From contig JBJXFE010000013.1 in the NCBI GenBank assembly GCA_046153875.1, positions 65,712 through 129,711 of the forward strand: a stretch of 64,000 nt of DNA, given 5' to 3'. Both the position numbers and the translations under genes were made by a program. Positions 38,227 through 46,845 of this stretch are shown here, piece by piece; within the stretch, counting starts at the first letter, position 1, and each line of letters opens with the position of its first letter. The notes under the pieces are model-generated. The model did not search any database. It was not told the origin of the DNA and worked only from the letters and a program-made list of their open reading frames with translations. The DNA comes from JBJXFE01 sp046153875. Lineage in GTDB: Bacteria > Planctomycetota > Phycisphaerae > Phycisphaerales > UBA1924.

Positions 38227-39786
38227 ATGACCACGCGCGCCCGCCCCGACCGGATCGGACGTTCATCCCGGCTGCTCGCCGCCGTGCTCCTGGTGCTCGG
38301 CACGGTTTCCTGGAGCGCGTGCACGGCCCGCGGATCGGCGGCCGGCCGCCCGGATCCCATGTCGGAGGTCCGGAACCCGCGCGCGACCGAGAAGGCCCGC
38401 ATCAGGGCGATGGACGCAGCCTGGCTGCGCGTCCAGCACCGTGAGGCCGACCGCACCGCGGTCCGCGAGGACCTCAAGACCCTCGCGTGGTCGGCGAGCT
38501 GGCCCGAACCCTTGCGCGTCCACGCGTTGAAAACCATCCTCTCCGACACCGACCCCGGCGGCGAGGAGGATTCGCGCCGACTCATCCGCCTCATGCTCCC
38601 GCGGGAGCAGCAGCTCCCCGTGATCCGCGTGCTCTGCGAGACCGCGGGGGCACGCGGGTGGGACGACGCCCTGCCCGCCATGGTGCGGAGCCTCTCTCGG
38701 TTCGATGCCGCGACGCCCGACGCGGAGCGCCCGGAGCACCGTTCGATCGCGGCGTTGCGTCCGGACGCGTCCGTTCCTGAAACGGTGCTGGCCGTCTTTC
38801 TGCGCCCCCCCGACGAGGCCCCGGGTTACGGAGCGCAGACCGCCGAGCGCGTCCGCGCGGACGCATGGGACGTGCTGGCGCGCCTGGACCCCTCGGGTGA
38901 CGTGCGGGCGACGGTGCTGACCGAAGAAGTTCCGACGGAGGATCGCGGAGTCCTGGCGCTGCGTGCGTGCCTGAAGGAGCTTCACACGCTGCCGCGTGCC
39001 GGGGAGGAGCTGACCTGGCTCTGGTCGCTCCGGCGCGACGGGGACCGGATGAACGCGGCGTGGTGGGCCGAGGCGGCCGCTGCGATTGCGCCGCTCTACG
39101 ACGAACGCGGGCGGGCGCTGGAGCTGCGCCACGCGGAACCGATCCGGTGGGCGTCGCGCCGCCGGCCCGACTGGCTCAAGGCTTCGCGGGCCGAACTGCT
39201 GTCGGAGCTTGAGGGCCGGCTGCGTGACCGCACCGTGCGCCGACGCATCGAGCGTGACGCCAACGAGCAGCCGCGCTCCGAGCGGCTCGAGGACCACGCC
39301 GCAAAACTCACTTGGGGCGACCTCATCACCATCCTGGTCGTTGATGAAGCGATCCGCGAGCCTGCGGTGGCCGCCGCACTCGACGCCCAAGTGAAGCTCG
39401 ACCGCGAGGATAAGGCCGCCGAGTACGGCGGGCTTTTGGAAGCCTGGCGCGACGCGGGCGGCGCCGACGGGCCGAAGGACGGCGCGTCCGCGTTCCGGGT
39501 CGTGCTCTACCCCCCGCGCCCCGGCCAGCGCCGCGGCGACCACGAGTTCGTCGCCTCGTCGGACATGATCGCCCAGGGCGACAGCGCCCTGGCCCACTAC
39601 CATTTCCACGCCCAGGAGCTGCGCAGCAGCGCCTACGCCGGGCCGGCCCCGGCCGACCTCCAGTACGCCGCCCGGCTGGGCCGAACCTGCCTGGTCTTCA
39701 CCAGCGTGTCCGACGGCCTGATGAACGCGGACCTCTATCAGCCCGACGGTGTCGTGATCGACCTGGGCGACGTGCGCCGGCCGTGA
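38227..39786 (+). CDS. Uncharacterised exported or lipid-anchored protein
   Basis: 519 residues. N-terminal basic stretch (TTRARPDRIGRSSR) then hydrophobic LLAAVLLVLGTVSWSAC, possibly a lipobox at SAC, otherwise a signal peptide. The rest is charged, Arg/Asp/Ala-rich and helical, with blocks suggesting helical repeats (ETVLAVFLRPPDEAP, VRADAWDVLARLDPSGDV). The C-terminal 120 residues (HYHFHAQELRSSAYAGPAPA) form a compact domain of unknown type. No family recognised. The M48 peptidase gene begins 34 bases downstream and probably shares the transcript. Confidence 0.75.
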   Translation: MTTRARPDRIGRSSRLLAAVLLVLGTVSWSACTARGSAAGRPDPMSEVRNPRATEKARIRAMDAAWLRVQHREADRTAVREDLKTLAWSASWPEPLRVHALKTILSDTDPGGEEDSRRLIRLMLPREQQLPVIRVLCETAGARGWDDALPAMVRSLSRFDAATPDAERPEHRSIAALRPDASVPETVLAVFLRPPDEAPGYGAQTAERVRADAWDVLARLDPSGDVRATVLTEEVPTEDRGVLALRACLKELHTLPRAGEELTWLWSLRRDGDRMNAAWWAEAAAAIAPLYDERGRALELRHAEPIRWASRRRPDWLKASRAELLSELEGRLRDRTVRRRIERDANEQPRSERLEDHAAKLTWGDLITILVVDEAIREPAVAAALDAQVKLDREDKAAEYGGLLEAWRDAGGADGPKDGASAFRVVLYPPRPGQRRGDHEFVASSDMIAQGDSALAHYHFHAQELRSSAYAGPAPADLQYAARLGRTCLVFTSVSDGLMNADLYQPDGVVIDLGDVRRP

Positions 39787-39820
39787 CCACCCGTCCACCG
39801 CCGACGCCGGCCGGGGAACC

Positions 39821-41284
39821 ATGACGCACGTGCTGGTCATCGTGGCGCTGGCGTCGCTCGTGCTCCGCGACGACACGGGGCTGCCGTGGACCCCGCCGCT
39901 CCCACCCTGGGCCACGGTCGGCGTCACGCTCGGCGCCTTCGCGGCGCTCGCCCTCCTGACGCACGCGATCCTGTGGAGCCTCGGGCGGCGCATGGACCGC
40001 CTCGGGTCCGTCGCGGCGATCCGTCGTTCCGATGCGGTGCTCGCGTGGTCGCGCGTCACCGCGGCCGCCCTCCACCTCGCGGCGATCTTCGGGCTCGGAT
40101 GGCTCGACGCCGTGCGGTCGATGATCGGCGACGTCGTCCTGGCCGATGAGGCCGCGGCGGTGGTGCCCTTTCTCCTGTTCTTCGCCGCCGGCTGGTGGTC
40201 GATCCACCCGATCGATCGGCGCGTACGCGAGGCGTTGATGCTCGGGCGCCTCGACCGCGGGCTCTCCGTGCAGCCCACGCCGTCGCGCGCCGCCTTCGTG
40301 GTCAACGCGGTCCGGCACCACCTCGCCGTCGCCGTGGTCCCGGTCCTGCTCCTGCTGGCGTGGGATGAGGGCGTCCAGCGGCTCCTGCACCGGTCCGGCT
40401 GGCCCGGTCCGCGCGGGCCCGATTGGATCAGCGATCGGGTCTGGAAGGGCCTGCGCCAGTTCGCGCACCCCGCCGCCCGCCTGCTGGGCGTGGCCGGCGT
40501 GTTCGCGCTCGCGCCGCTGCTGCTGCGCCACATCTGGGACACCGTGCGCCTCGGGCCCGGTGAGCTGCGTGACTCGATCGTCGAGCTCTGCCGCGCGGGG
40601 CGGGTCCGCGTGCGCGAACTGCTCGTCTGGCGCACCGGCGGCACCATGCTCAACGGCGCCGTCATCGGCCTCTTCCCGGGCACGCGCTACATCCTCCTCA
40701 CCGACGCCCTGCTGGAGCTTCTCACGCCCGGGCAGGTCCGCGCCGTCGCCGCCCACGAGATCGCCCACGTCCGCCGACGGCACATGCTGTGGCTCGGGCT
40801 CGCCGTGCTGGCATCGGTGTTCGGTGCGGCGCTGCTCGCCGATCGGGCCGGGCGGACGTGGCTCCCGCAGGACCAGGGCGAGCGATGGTTCCAGGCGTGC
40901 GCGACCGGCGCGTCGCTCGCCGCGGGGCTTCTCGTCTTCGGCTTCGCCAGCCGCCGCTTCGAGTGGCAGGCCGACGCCTTCGCGGTCGCCCACCTCAGCG
41001 GGCACCGGGACGGCGCCGATGGAGCCGCCGTGGTCACCCCGGAGAGCGTCGCGGAAATGACCGGCGCGCTCCAGGCCGTGGCGGACCTGAACCACGTGCC
41101 GGTGCACCGGTTCAGTTTCCGCCACGGGTCGATCGCCGACCGCCAGCGACGGTTGGCGCGACTCGCATGGCAACGGATCGACCGCCTCCCCGCCGACCGC
41201 GGGGCACGCCGGGTGAAGAGATCGACCATCCTCGGCGTCATCGTGGTGGTCGCGGGCGTCGCGGCGGACGCGGGGCTATGGTGA
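39821..41284 (+). CDS. Membrane-bound M48 family zinc metalloprotease
   Basis: 487 residues. Several hydrophobic helices surround the active site His312-Glu-Ile-Ala-His316 (VRAVAAHEIAHVRRRHM). The third ligand is likely the Glu in SRRFEWQADAFAVAHL. YILLTDALLELLTPGQ precedes the HEXXH as in HtpX/CAAX-protease relatives. These enzymes degrade or clip membrane proteins from the cytoplasmic side. It ends with an extra hydrophobic helix (STILGVIVVVAGVAADAGLW). Located between the 38227 gene and dapF. Confidence 0.88.
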   Translation: MTHVLVIVALASLVLRDDTGLPWTPPLPPWATVGVTLGAFAALALLTHAILWSLGRRMDRLGSVAAIRRSDAVLAWSRVTAAALHLAAIFGLGWLDAVRSMIGDVVLADEAAAVVPFLLFFAAGWWSIHPIDRRVREALMLGRLDRGLSVQPTPSRAAFVVNAVRHHLAVAVVPVLLLLAWDEGVQRLLHRSGWPGPRGPDWISDRVWKGLRQFAHPAARLLGVAGVFALAPLLLRHIWDTVRLGPGELRDSIVELCRAGRVRVRELLVWRTGGTMLNGAVIGLFPGTRYILLTDALLELLTPGQVRAVAAHEIAHVRRRHMLWLGLAVLASVFGAALLADRAGRTWLPQDQGERWFQACATGASLAAGLLVFGFASRRFEWQADAFAVAHLSGHRDGADGAAVVTPESVAEMTGALQAVADLNHVPVHRFSFRHGSIADRQRRLARLAWQRIDRLPADRGARRVKRSTILGVIVVVAGVAADAGLW

Positions 41285-41334
41285 CGCCGGCGCGAAGACC
41301 CGGACGCCATGAGAACGCTCGGACGGATGTAGCC

Positions 41335-42228
41335 ATGCGTTTCGTCAAGATGCACGGCATCGGGAACGACTACGTGTACCTCGACGCTGTCACCGACGAC
41401 GCGCCCGAGCGGCGACCCGACCTGCCCGCGCTCGCCCGGGCGATGAGCGACCGCCACCGCGGGATCGGGAGCGACGGGCTCATCCTCGTGTGCCGGCCGA
41501 AGGGCTCCGCCCACGTGCGCATGCGCATGTTCAACGCCGACGGGTCGGAGTCCGAGATGTGCGGGAACGGTGTGCGGTGTGTGACGAAGTTCGCGTACGA
41601 CCGGCTCGGCGTTCGCGCCAACCCCATGCTCGTCGAAACGGGGCGCGGCGTGCTGTCGATCCGGTACGAGACCGCGGGCGGACGGTTGGCTTCCGCGACC
41701 GTGGACATGGGCGAGCCGATTCTCGACCTGTCCCGCATCCCCGTCCGGGAGGATCGTCTGGCGTGGAAGGGAGTGAAGAACCACTACGGCCTGACCGCCG
41801 GCGAGGCCGGGGACGACGCCTGGGTCGGCGTTTTCGTCTCGATGGGCAACCCGCACGCCGTCTTCTTTGACGACGAGAACGCGCGGATCAAGCTCGAAGG
41901 GCTCGATCGCCTGGACCTGCCACGAATAGGCCCACCAATCGAGCACCACCCGGCGTTCCCGAACCGCGTGAATGCGCACTTCGTCGTGCCGCGCACACCG
42001 CGCGAGGCGCACATGCGGACGTGGGAGCGCGGGGCCGGCGCGACGCTGGCGTGCGGAACCGGCGCGTGCGCTGTCTGCGTCGCGGGCGTGCGGACGGGGC
42101 GGCTGGAGCGCAACGTGCTGCTGCACCTGCCCGGCGGGGACCTGTCCATCCGCTGGGACGAGCCCACGAATCATGTGTTCATGACCGGTCCGGCGGCGGA
42201 CGTGTTCGACGGCGAGTGGCCCGCGTGA
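41335..42228 (+). CDS. dapF: Diaminopimelate epimerase
   Basis: 297 residues. Both catalytic cysteines are present: Cys76 in SEMCGNGVRC and Cys240 in ATLACGTGACA. MHGIGNDYVYLDA, the FNADGSESEMCGNG loop and FVSMGNPHAVFF are the conserved pieces. It interconverts LL- and meso-diaminopimelate for lysine and, if a cell wall is made, peptidoglycan. Start at the ATG at 41335; the upstream GGACGGATGTAGCC offers only a weak ribosome site. It lies 50 bases after the M48 gene. Confidence 0.97.
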   Translation: MRFVKMHGIGNDYVYLDAVTDDAPERRPDLPALARAMSDRHRGIGSDGLILVCRPKGSAHVRMRMFNADGSESEMCGNGVRCVTKFAYDRLGVRANPMLVETGRGVLSIRYETAGGRLASATVDMGEPILDLSRIPVREDRLAWKGVKNHYGLTAGEAGDDAWVGVFVSMGNPHAVFFDDENARIKLEGLDRLDLPRIGPPIEHHPAFPNRVNAHFVVPRTPREAHMRTWERGAGATLACGTGACAVCVAGVRTGRLERNVLLHLPGGDLSIRWDEPTNHVFMTGPAADVFDGEWPA

Positions 42229-42271
42229 CCGAGCCGACCGTCCGAACACGCCGGGATCGCTCCCGCGTGCA

Positions 42272-42277
42272 TTAGAT
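42272..42277 (+). promoter_or_regulatory. Possible -10 element TTAGAT before the 42283 acetyltransferase gene
   Basis: TTAGAT followed by CGCTC (5 bases) and ATG. The second base deviates from TAnnnT, so this member of the leaderless set is weaker than the others. Confidence 0.3.
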
Positions 42278-42282
42278 CGCTC

Positions 42283-42840
42283 ATGCCCACGCAGGCCACC
42301 CTCACCACCTCGCGCCTCGTGCTCCGCCGGTTTTCGCCGGCCGACGCCCCGAGTCTCGTCGGGTTGCTCGCCGACCGCGAGATCGCCGCCAACACCTTGA
42401 CGATCCCGCACCCCTATTCGCGCGCCGACGCGGATACGTGGCTCTCGACCCTCCAGGTGAAGTTCGACGAGGGGAAGCACGCGACGTTCGCGATCACCCT
42501 CCGCCGGGACGGCGCCCTCGTCGGGTGCGCCGGCCTCAACATCAACCCCGACCACGCGCGGGCCGAACTCGGCTACTGGATCGGACGCGACCACCGCGGC
42601 CGGGGCGTGGCGACCGAGGCGTGCGCGGCCGTCATCCGACACGGCATCGAGACTCTCGGGCTCGAGCGCATCTTCGCGTCGCACTACCTGCGAAACCCGG
42701 CCTCGGGCCGCGTGCTGGCCAAGTTGGGCATGAGCCACGAGGGCGTCGCGCGCCGATCCACCAGAAAATGGGACCGCTTCGAGGACACTGCGGTCTACGC
42801 CATCGTGCGCGGCGACCCGCTCCCGCCCGCCGCCCGCTGA
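42283..42840 (+). CDS. RimJ/RimL-type GNAT acetyltransferase
   Basis: 185 residues. LTTSRLVLRRFSPADAPSLV is the usual opening of this GNAT branch; ELGYWIGRDHRGRGVATEAC is the acetyl-CoA-binding motif and ERIFASHYLRNPASGRVLAKLGM the C-terminal strand-helix. Such enzymes acetylate ribosomal protein N-termini, amino acids or small molecules. It starts an apparent gene run that continues with an M20 hydrolase 17 bases downstream, then an aminotransferase and arginine-succinylation genes, so a role in amino acid metabolism is possible. Confidence 0.9.
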   Translation: MPTQATLTTSRLVLRRFSPADAPSLVGLLADREIAANTLTIPHPYSRADADTWLSTLQVKFDEGKHATFAITLRRDGALVGCAGLNINPDHARAELGYWIGRDHRGRGVATEACAAVIRHGIETLGLERIFASHYLRNPASGRVLAKLGMSHEGVARRSTRKWDRFEDTAVYAIVRGDPLPPAAR

Positions 42841-42857
42841 CGGCCAACAATGACCGC

Positions 42858-44093
42858 GTGCCGACCCTTGCACCATCGTTGACGGACCGCGAACAAAGGC
42901 TGTGCGGGCTGATCGGCGCGAGGGCGCGACCGCTGCTCGACGACCTGCGCCTGCACGTGGGCACGCCGACCGGCGGGAATAACAAGGTCGCGCTGGACGA
43001 GACACGCGAGCGGTTCGTCGCCCGCCTGCAGAAGCTCGGCGCGGCGACGAAGCTCGTACCGGGCGACCCCAAACCTGATTGGCTCCACGGCGTCACGCCC
43101 GGCGGCCACGTCCCGCCGACGGCGGTCTGCGGCCGGGTAAACGGGCACGACTCGGCCCGCGGGGCACGGGTGGTGATCGCCGGGCACCTCGACACAGTCC
43201 ATGATCCGGACGGCTCGTTCCGCGAACTGACCATCGCGCCGGACGGCAAGATGGCGACCGGCCCCGGCTGCGTGGACATGAAGGGCGGGCTGGTGATCCT
43301 CATCGCCGCCCTCGAAGCTCTGGAAGAAGCCGGGATCGACGCCGCGTGGACCGTCGTGCTCAACGGCGACGAGGAGACGGGCAGCTACCACAGCGAGCGG
43401 GCGATCCGCGCCGCCGCGCGGGAGCACGACGTCGGCCTGGCGGTCGAGCCCGCGATGCCCGGCGGCGAGCTGGCGGTCGAGCGGCTCGGCAGCGGGCAGT
43501 TCCTCATCGAGACGCACGGGCGCTCGGCGCACGTGGGGCGCGACTTTGAGAAGGGAGTCTCGGCCGTCACGGCGCTGGGCGAGTGCCTGGCGCGGGCCGG
43601 ACACCTCTCTGAACCGTCCCGCGGCATGATCGTCAACATCGGCCCGCTCGAGGGCGGCAACGCCACGAACGTCGTCCCCGACCTGGCCCGCGCCTGGGGC
43701 AACGTGCGATTCCCGGACAAGCGGATCGCCGATGAACTGGGGGCGAAGCTGGACGCGCTCGCCACGCCCGAGGACGCCATGCCCCGAGTCACCGTGCGCA
43801 AGAGTTTCATCCGGGCGGCCAAGCCGCTCACGCCGGGCACGAAGCGCCTGGCGGAGCTGGCCCGCGACGCCGCGGAATCACTCGGTCAGAAACTCCCCTT
43901 CGGCAAGACCGGCGGCGTCTGCGACGGCAACATCCTTCAGGACGAAGGGCTTCCCACGATCGACACACTGGGCGTTCGCGGCGGCGGATTGCACACGCCG
44001 CAGGAGTGGATCGAGCTGCCGAGTCTCGTGGAGCGGTGCCAGTTGCTCGCGGTGGTGCTGTCGCGCCTCGCGGGCGGAGCGATGAAGAGTTGA
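42858..44093 (+). CDS. M20 family metallo-hydrolase (carboxypeptidase G2-like)
   Basis: 411 residues from the GTG at 42858 (VPTLAPSLTDRE). Metal-site motifs: GHLDTVHDPDG, GCVDMKGGL and NGDEETGS carry the ligands and the catalytic Glu; FLIETHGRSAHVGRDFEKGV is the dimerisation domain; DTLGVRGGGLHTPQEWIELPS gives the last His. M20 enzymes remove amino acids from peptides or strip acyl groups from N-acyl amino acids. Next to the aminotransferase and AstA/AstD genes, it could remove the succinyl group from succinylglutamate or succinylornithine in place of AstE. That role is inferred from position. Confidence 0.88.
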   Translation: MPTLAPSLTDREQRLCGLIGARARPLLDDLRLHVGTPTGGNNKVALDETRERFVARLQKLGAATKLVPGDPKPDWLHGVTPGGHVPPTAVCGRVNGHDSARGARVVIAGHLDTVHDPDGSFRELTIAPDGKMATGPGCVDMKGGLVILIAALEALEEAGIDAAWTVVLNGDEETGSYHSERAIRAAAREHDVGLAVEPAMPGGELAVERLGSGQFLIETHGRSAHVGRDFEKGVSAVTALGECLARAGHLSEPSRGMIVNIGPLEGGNATNVVPDLARAWGNVRFPDKRIADELGAKLDALATPEDAMPRVTVRKSFIRAAKPLTPGTKRLAELARDAAESLGQKLPFGKTGGVCDGNILQDEGLPTIDTLGVRGGGLHTPQEWIELPSLVERCQLLAVVLSRLAGGAMKS

Positions 44094-44121
44094 GGGTTCG
44101 TCAGCCACGGAGGATTCGGGC

Positions 44122-45603
44122 ATGAGCGGGACGGCCACTATGAGCAAGCAGGCGTCGGCGGGGACAACGGGCAGTTCCGGCAAGGCCGCCACCGTCGGTC
44201 AGCAACTGCAGCAGAGCCCCGCGGTCAAGGCCGCGGTGGACGCGATCGTGGCGGAGGTGAAGGCAAAGTCGGCGCTGATCACTTCCGTGCGCGGACCGAT
44301 CGACGCGCTCAAACAAGACCACGAGTCCTTCATGAAACGAGCCGCCGATGTCCGCGGGCGGGGCCTGCTCTACCCGTACCTCGGCAGCGGCATCGGCAAC
44401 GGCGCCCTCGTCGAGCTCGCCGACGGCTCCGTCAAGTGGGACATGATCTGCGGCATCGGCGTCCACTTCTTCGGGCACTCCGAGCCGGACCTGATCGCCG
44501 CCGGGCTGCGCGGAGCGATGGACGACACGCTCAAGCAGGGCAACCTCCAGGGTTCGTGGGAGGCGTACTCCTTCTGCGAGACCCTGCTGAACGAGGCGAA
44601 GAAGGGCAGCCGCCTCAAGTACGCCTACGTCAGCACCTCCGGGTGCATGGCCAACGAGCACGCCCTGAAGGTCTGCTTCCAGAAGCACGCCCCGGCCACG
44701 CGCGTCCTCGCCTTCCGCGATTGCTTCATGGGGCGCTCCATCACCATGTCCGGCATCGGCGACTCGGCCGCCAACCGCGTCGGCCTGCCGATCACCACGC
44801 CGGTGGACTACATGCCGTTCTGGGACCCCATCGCCGCCGCCCGGATCGGCAAGGCGAAGGTGATCGACGCCGCGGTAGCGCAGCTCAACGAGTACATCCA
44901 CCGCTACCCGAAGCAGCACGCCTGCTTCATCTTCGAGCTGGTGCAGGGCGAGGGCGGGTTCAACGTCGCCGACCGCGACTTCATCAAGGCTCTCATCGAC
45001 GTGTGCAAGGCGAACACGATCGCCGTCTGGGACGATGAGATCCAGACGTTCGGGCGGCTGCCGTCGATGTTCGCTTACGACGAGTTCAAGCTCGGCGAGT
45101 TCGTGGACGTGTTCTGCGTCGGCAAAATGACGCAGGCGTGCGCGACCATGTTCACCGAGGAGTACAACCCCGGCCCCGGCCTGCTTTCCGGCACGTTCCT
45201 GGGCGAGGGTGTCTCGTTCCGCGTCGGCCAACGCGTCGTCGAGCGCCTCCGCGACGGCACGTACTACGGGCCGAGCGGCAGCATCACGCGGCACCACACC
45301 CTGTTCCGCAAGCACGCCGAGGCCCTCGCCGCGAAGCACCCCGAGTGGTTCCCGCGGACCGAGTCTGTGCCCGAGATCGTCGGCGGGCTCGGCGGGATGA
45401 TGCGGTTCACCCCGTTCGGCGGCGACAAGGACAAGATCAACAAGGCCTGCAAGACGTGCTTTGACGAGGGCGTCGTTCTCTTCTACTGCGGGCACGGGCC
45501 TTACCACCTGCGGGTGCTGCCGCCGCTGGGTGTCATGCGCGAGCAGGACTGGCCCGTGGTCTTCTCGTGTCTGGAACGCGGCCTGTCGAAAGCGGCGTCC
45601 TGA
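44122..45603 (+). CDS. Class III PLP-dependent aminotransferase (AstC/lysine-6-aminotransferase-like)
   Basis: 493 residues with GGAGG 9 bases before the ATG. PLP-binding elements are in order: STSGCMANEHALKV (phosphate cup), FELVQGEGGFNVADRDFIKA and WDDEIQTFGRLPSMFAYDEF (Asp and Gln for the ring), and FCVGKMTQACATMF with the Schiff-base Lys. A Ser/Thr/Gly-rich N-terminal 30 residues is extra. The enzyme moves an omega-amino group of ornithine, succinylornithine or lysine to 2-oxoglutarate. Because the next two genes are AstA and AstD, the succinylornithine transaminase role is the best guess. Confidence 0.88.
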   Translation: MSGTATMSKQASAGTTGSSGKAATVGQQLQQSPAVKAAVDAIVAEVKAKSALITSVRGPIDALKQDHESFMKRAADVRGRGLLYPYLGSGIGNGALVELADGSVKWDMICGIGVHFFGHSEPDLIAAGLRGAMDDTLKQGNLQGSWEAYSFCETLLNEAKKGSRLKYAYVSTSGCMANEHALKVCFQKHAPATRVLAFRDCFMGRSITMSGIGDSAANRVGLPITTPVDYMPFWDPIAAARIGKAKVIDAAVAQLNEYIHRYPKQHACFIFELVQGEGGFNVADRDFIKALIDVCKANTIAVWDDEIQTFGRLPSMFAYDEFKLGEFVDVFCVGKMTQACATMFTEEYNPGPGLLSGTFLGEGVSFRVGQRVVERLRDGTYYGPSGSITRHHTLFRKHAEALAAKHPEWFPRTESVPEIVGGLGGMMRFTPFGGDKDKINKACKTCFDEGVVLFYCGHGPYHLRVLPPLGVMREQDWPVVFSCLERGLSKAAS

Positions 45604-45627
45604 CGCGGGAACGCGCCGCGGCCCGCT

Positions 45628-45633
45628 TACACT
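45628..45633 (+). promoter_or_regulatory. -10-like element TACACT before astA
   Basis: TACACT lies in the 87-base gap after the aminotransferase gene, 57 bases before the GTG start of astA, with GGAG as ribosome site. It may be an internal promoter. Confidence 0.35.
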
Positions 45634-45690
45634 TGCCCCGACCGCCCGGGCGAAGGACTCGCGCGGCGCCTCACTTCCACGGAGTTGCCC

Positions 45691-46845
45691 GTGTTCATCA
45701 TCCGCCAAGCCAGACTCGACGACCTCAGCACGCTGCTCAAGCTCGCCAAGATGGTCCACTTCATCAATCTGCCCGCGGACAAGGAGATCATCGCGGGCAA
45801 GATTGTCCACTCGCAGCAGTGCTTCCTCCGGGCGGCCGGCGGCGCGGCGCCGGACGCCGGCGAGTCGGCCGCGGCCTCGTCCAACGGTGCGGTGGGCCTG
45901 CGCGAGGCGGTCACGCGGGCCGACCAGTTCATGTTCATCCTGGAGGACACCGACACCGGTGTCTGCCTGGGCACGTCGCAGATCATGGCCCACATGGGCG
46001 GTCCCGGAAACCCGAACTTCTCGTTCAAGCTCAGCCGACGCGAGTTCTTCAGCAAGAGCCTCCAGACCGGCACCAGCCACATCGTGGCGAAGCTCTACGC
46101 CGATGAGTCGGGGCCGACGGAGATCGGCGGGTTGATCCTCCAGCCCGCGTCGCGCGGGCACCGGCTGGGTCGGTTCCTGAGCCTGATCCGGTTCCACTTC
46201 ATCGGGCTGCACCGGGCCATCTTCGCCGACCGCGTGATCGCGGAGATGATGGCCCCGATCACGCTCGACGGGCAGAACATGCTCTGGGAGTACCTCGGAC
46301 GCCGCTTCATCCCGCTCAGCTACACCGAGGCGGACAAGCACTGCCAGCGTTCGCGCGAGTTCATCTCCGCGCTCCTGCCCCCCGAGGACATCTACCTCTC
46401 GCTGCTGCCGCCCGAGGCCCGCGACGTGGTCGGGAGGGTCCACGAAGAGACCGTGCCCGCCCGCAAGATGCTCGAGAAGCTCGGCTTCCGGTACAAGGAC
46501 GCGGTGGACCCCTTCGACGGCGGGCCGCACCTGGAGGCCGCGACGGACCAGATCTCGGTGGTGACGGCCACGAGCACCGTGCCGTTGGGGGATCCGCTGG
46601 CCGAGGGCGCGCCCGCCAACCGCCGCGCATTCGTGAGCCGCGTGGACACGGACGGCGAGTTCCGTGCCGTGGAGACGGAGTACGCGACGGACGCCAAGGG
46701 GCGCGTGCGCTTGCCGAAGGCAATTGTCGGCGCGATGGGGTGGAAGGCGGGCTGGCCGGTCGGCGTCACGCCGATCGACAACTCCCCGCGCCGCAAGCCC
46801 GCGAAGCAGTCGGGTGGATCGAAACCGAAGAAGGTCAAGTCCTGA
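45691..46845 (+). CDS. astA: Arginine N-succinyltransferase
   Basis: 384 residues starting at a GTG; CGGAG ends 6 bases before it, which is why this start is preferred over the TTG at 45685. FIIRQARLDDLSTLLKLAKM is the family opening and LYADESGPTEIGGLILQPASRGHRLGRFLSLIRFHFIG is the acyl-CoA-binding part. It transfers succinate from succinyl-CoA to arginine, the first step of the arginine succinyltransferase route. A 30-residue Ala/Ser-rich insertion (GGAAPDAGESAAASSNGAVG) lies early in the domain, and the C-terminus ends in a Lys-rich tail. The next start overlaps the stop by one base. Confidence 0.9.
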   Translation: MFIIRQARLDDLSTLLKLAKMVHFINLPADKEIIAGKIVHSQQCFLRAAGGAAPDAGESAAASSNGAVGLREAVTRADQFMFILEDTDTGVCLGTSQIMAHMGGPGNPNFSFKLSRREFFSKSLQTGTSHIVAKLYADESGPTEIGGLILQPASRGHRLGRFLSLIRFHFIGLHRAIFADRVIAEMMAPITLDGQNMLWEYLGRRFIPLSYTEADKHCQRSREFISALLPPEDIYLSLLPPEARDVVGRVHEETVPARKMLEKLGFRYKDAVDPFDGGPHLEAATDQISVVTATSTVPLGDPLAEGAPANRRAFVSRVDTDGEFRAVETEYATDAKGRVRLPKAIVGAMGWKAGWPVGVTPIDNSPRRKPAKQSGGSKPKKVKS

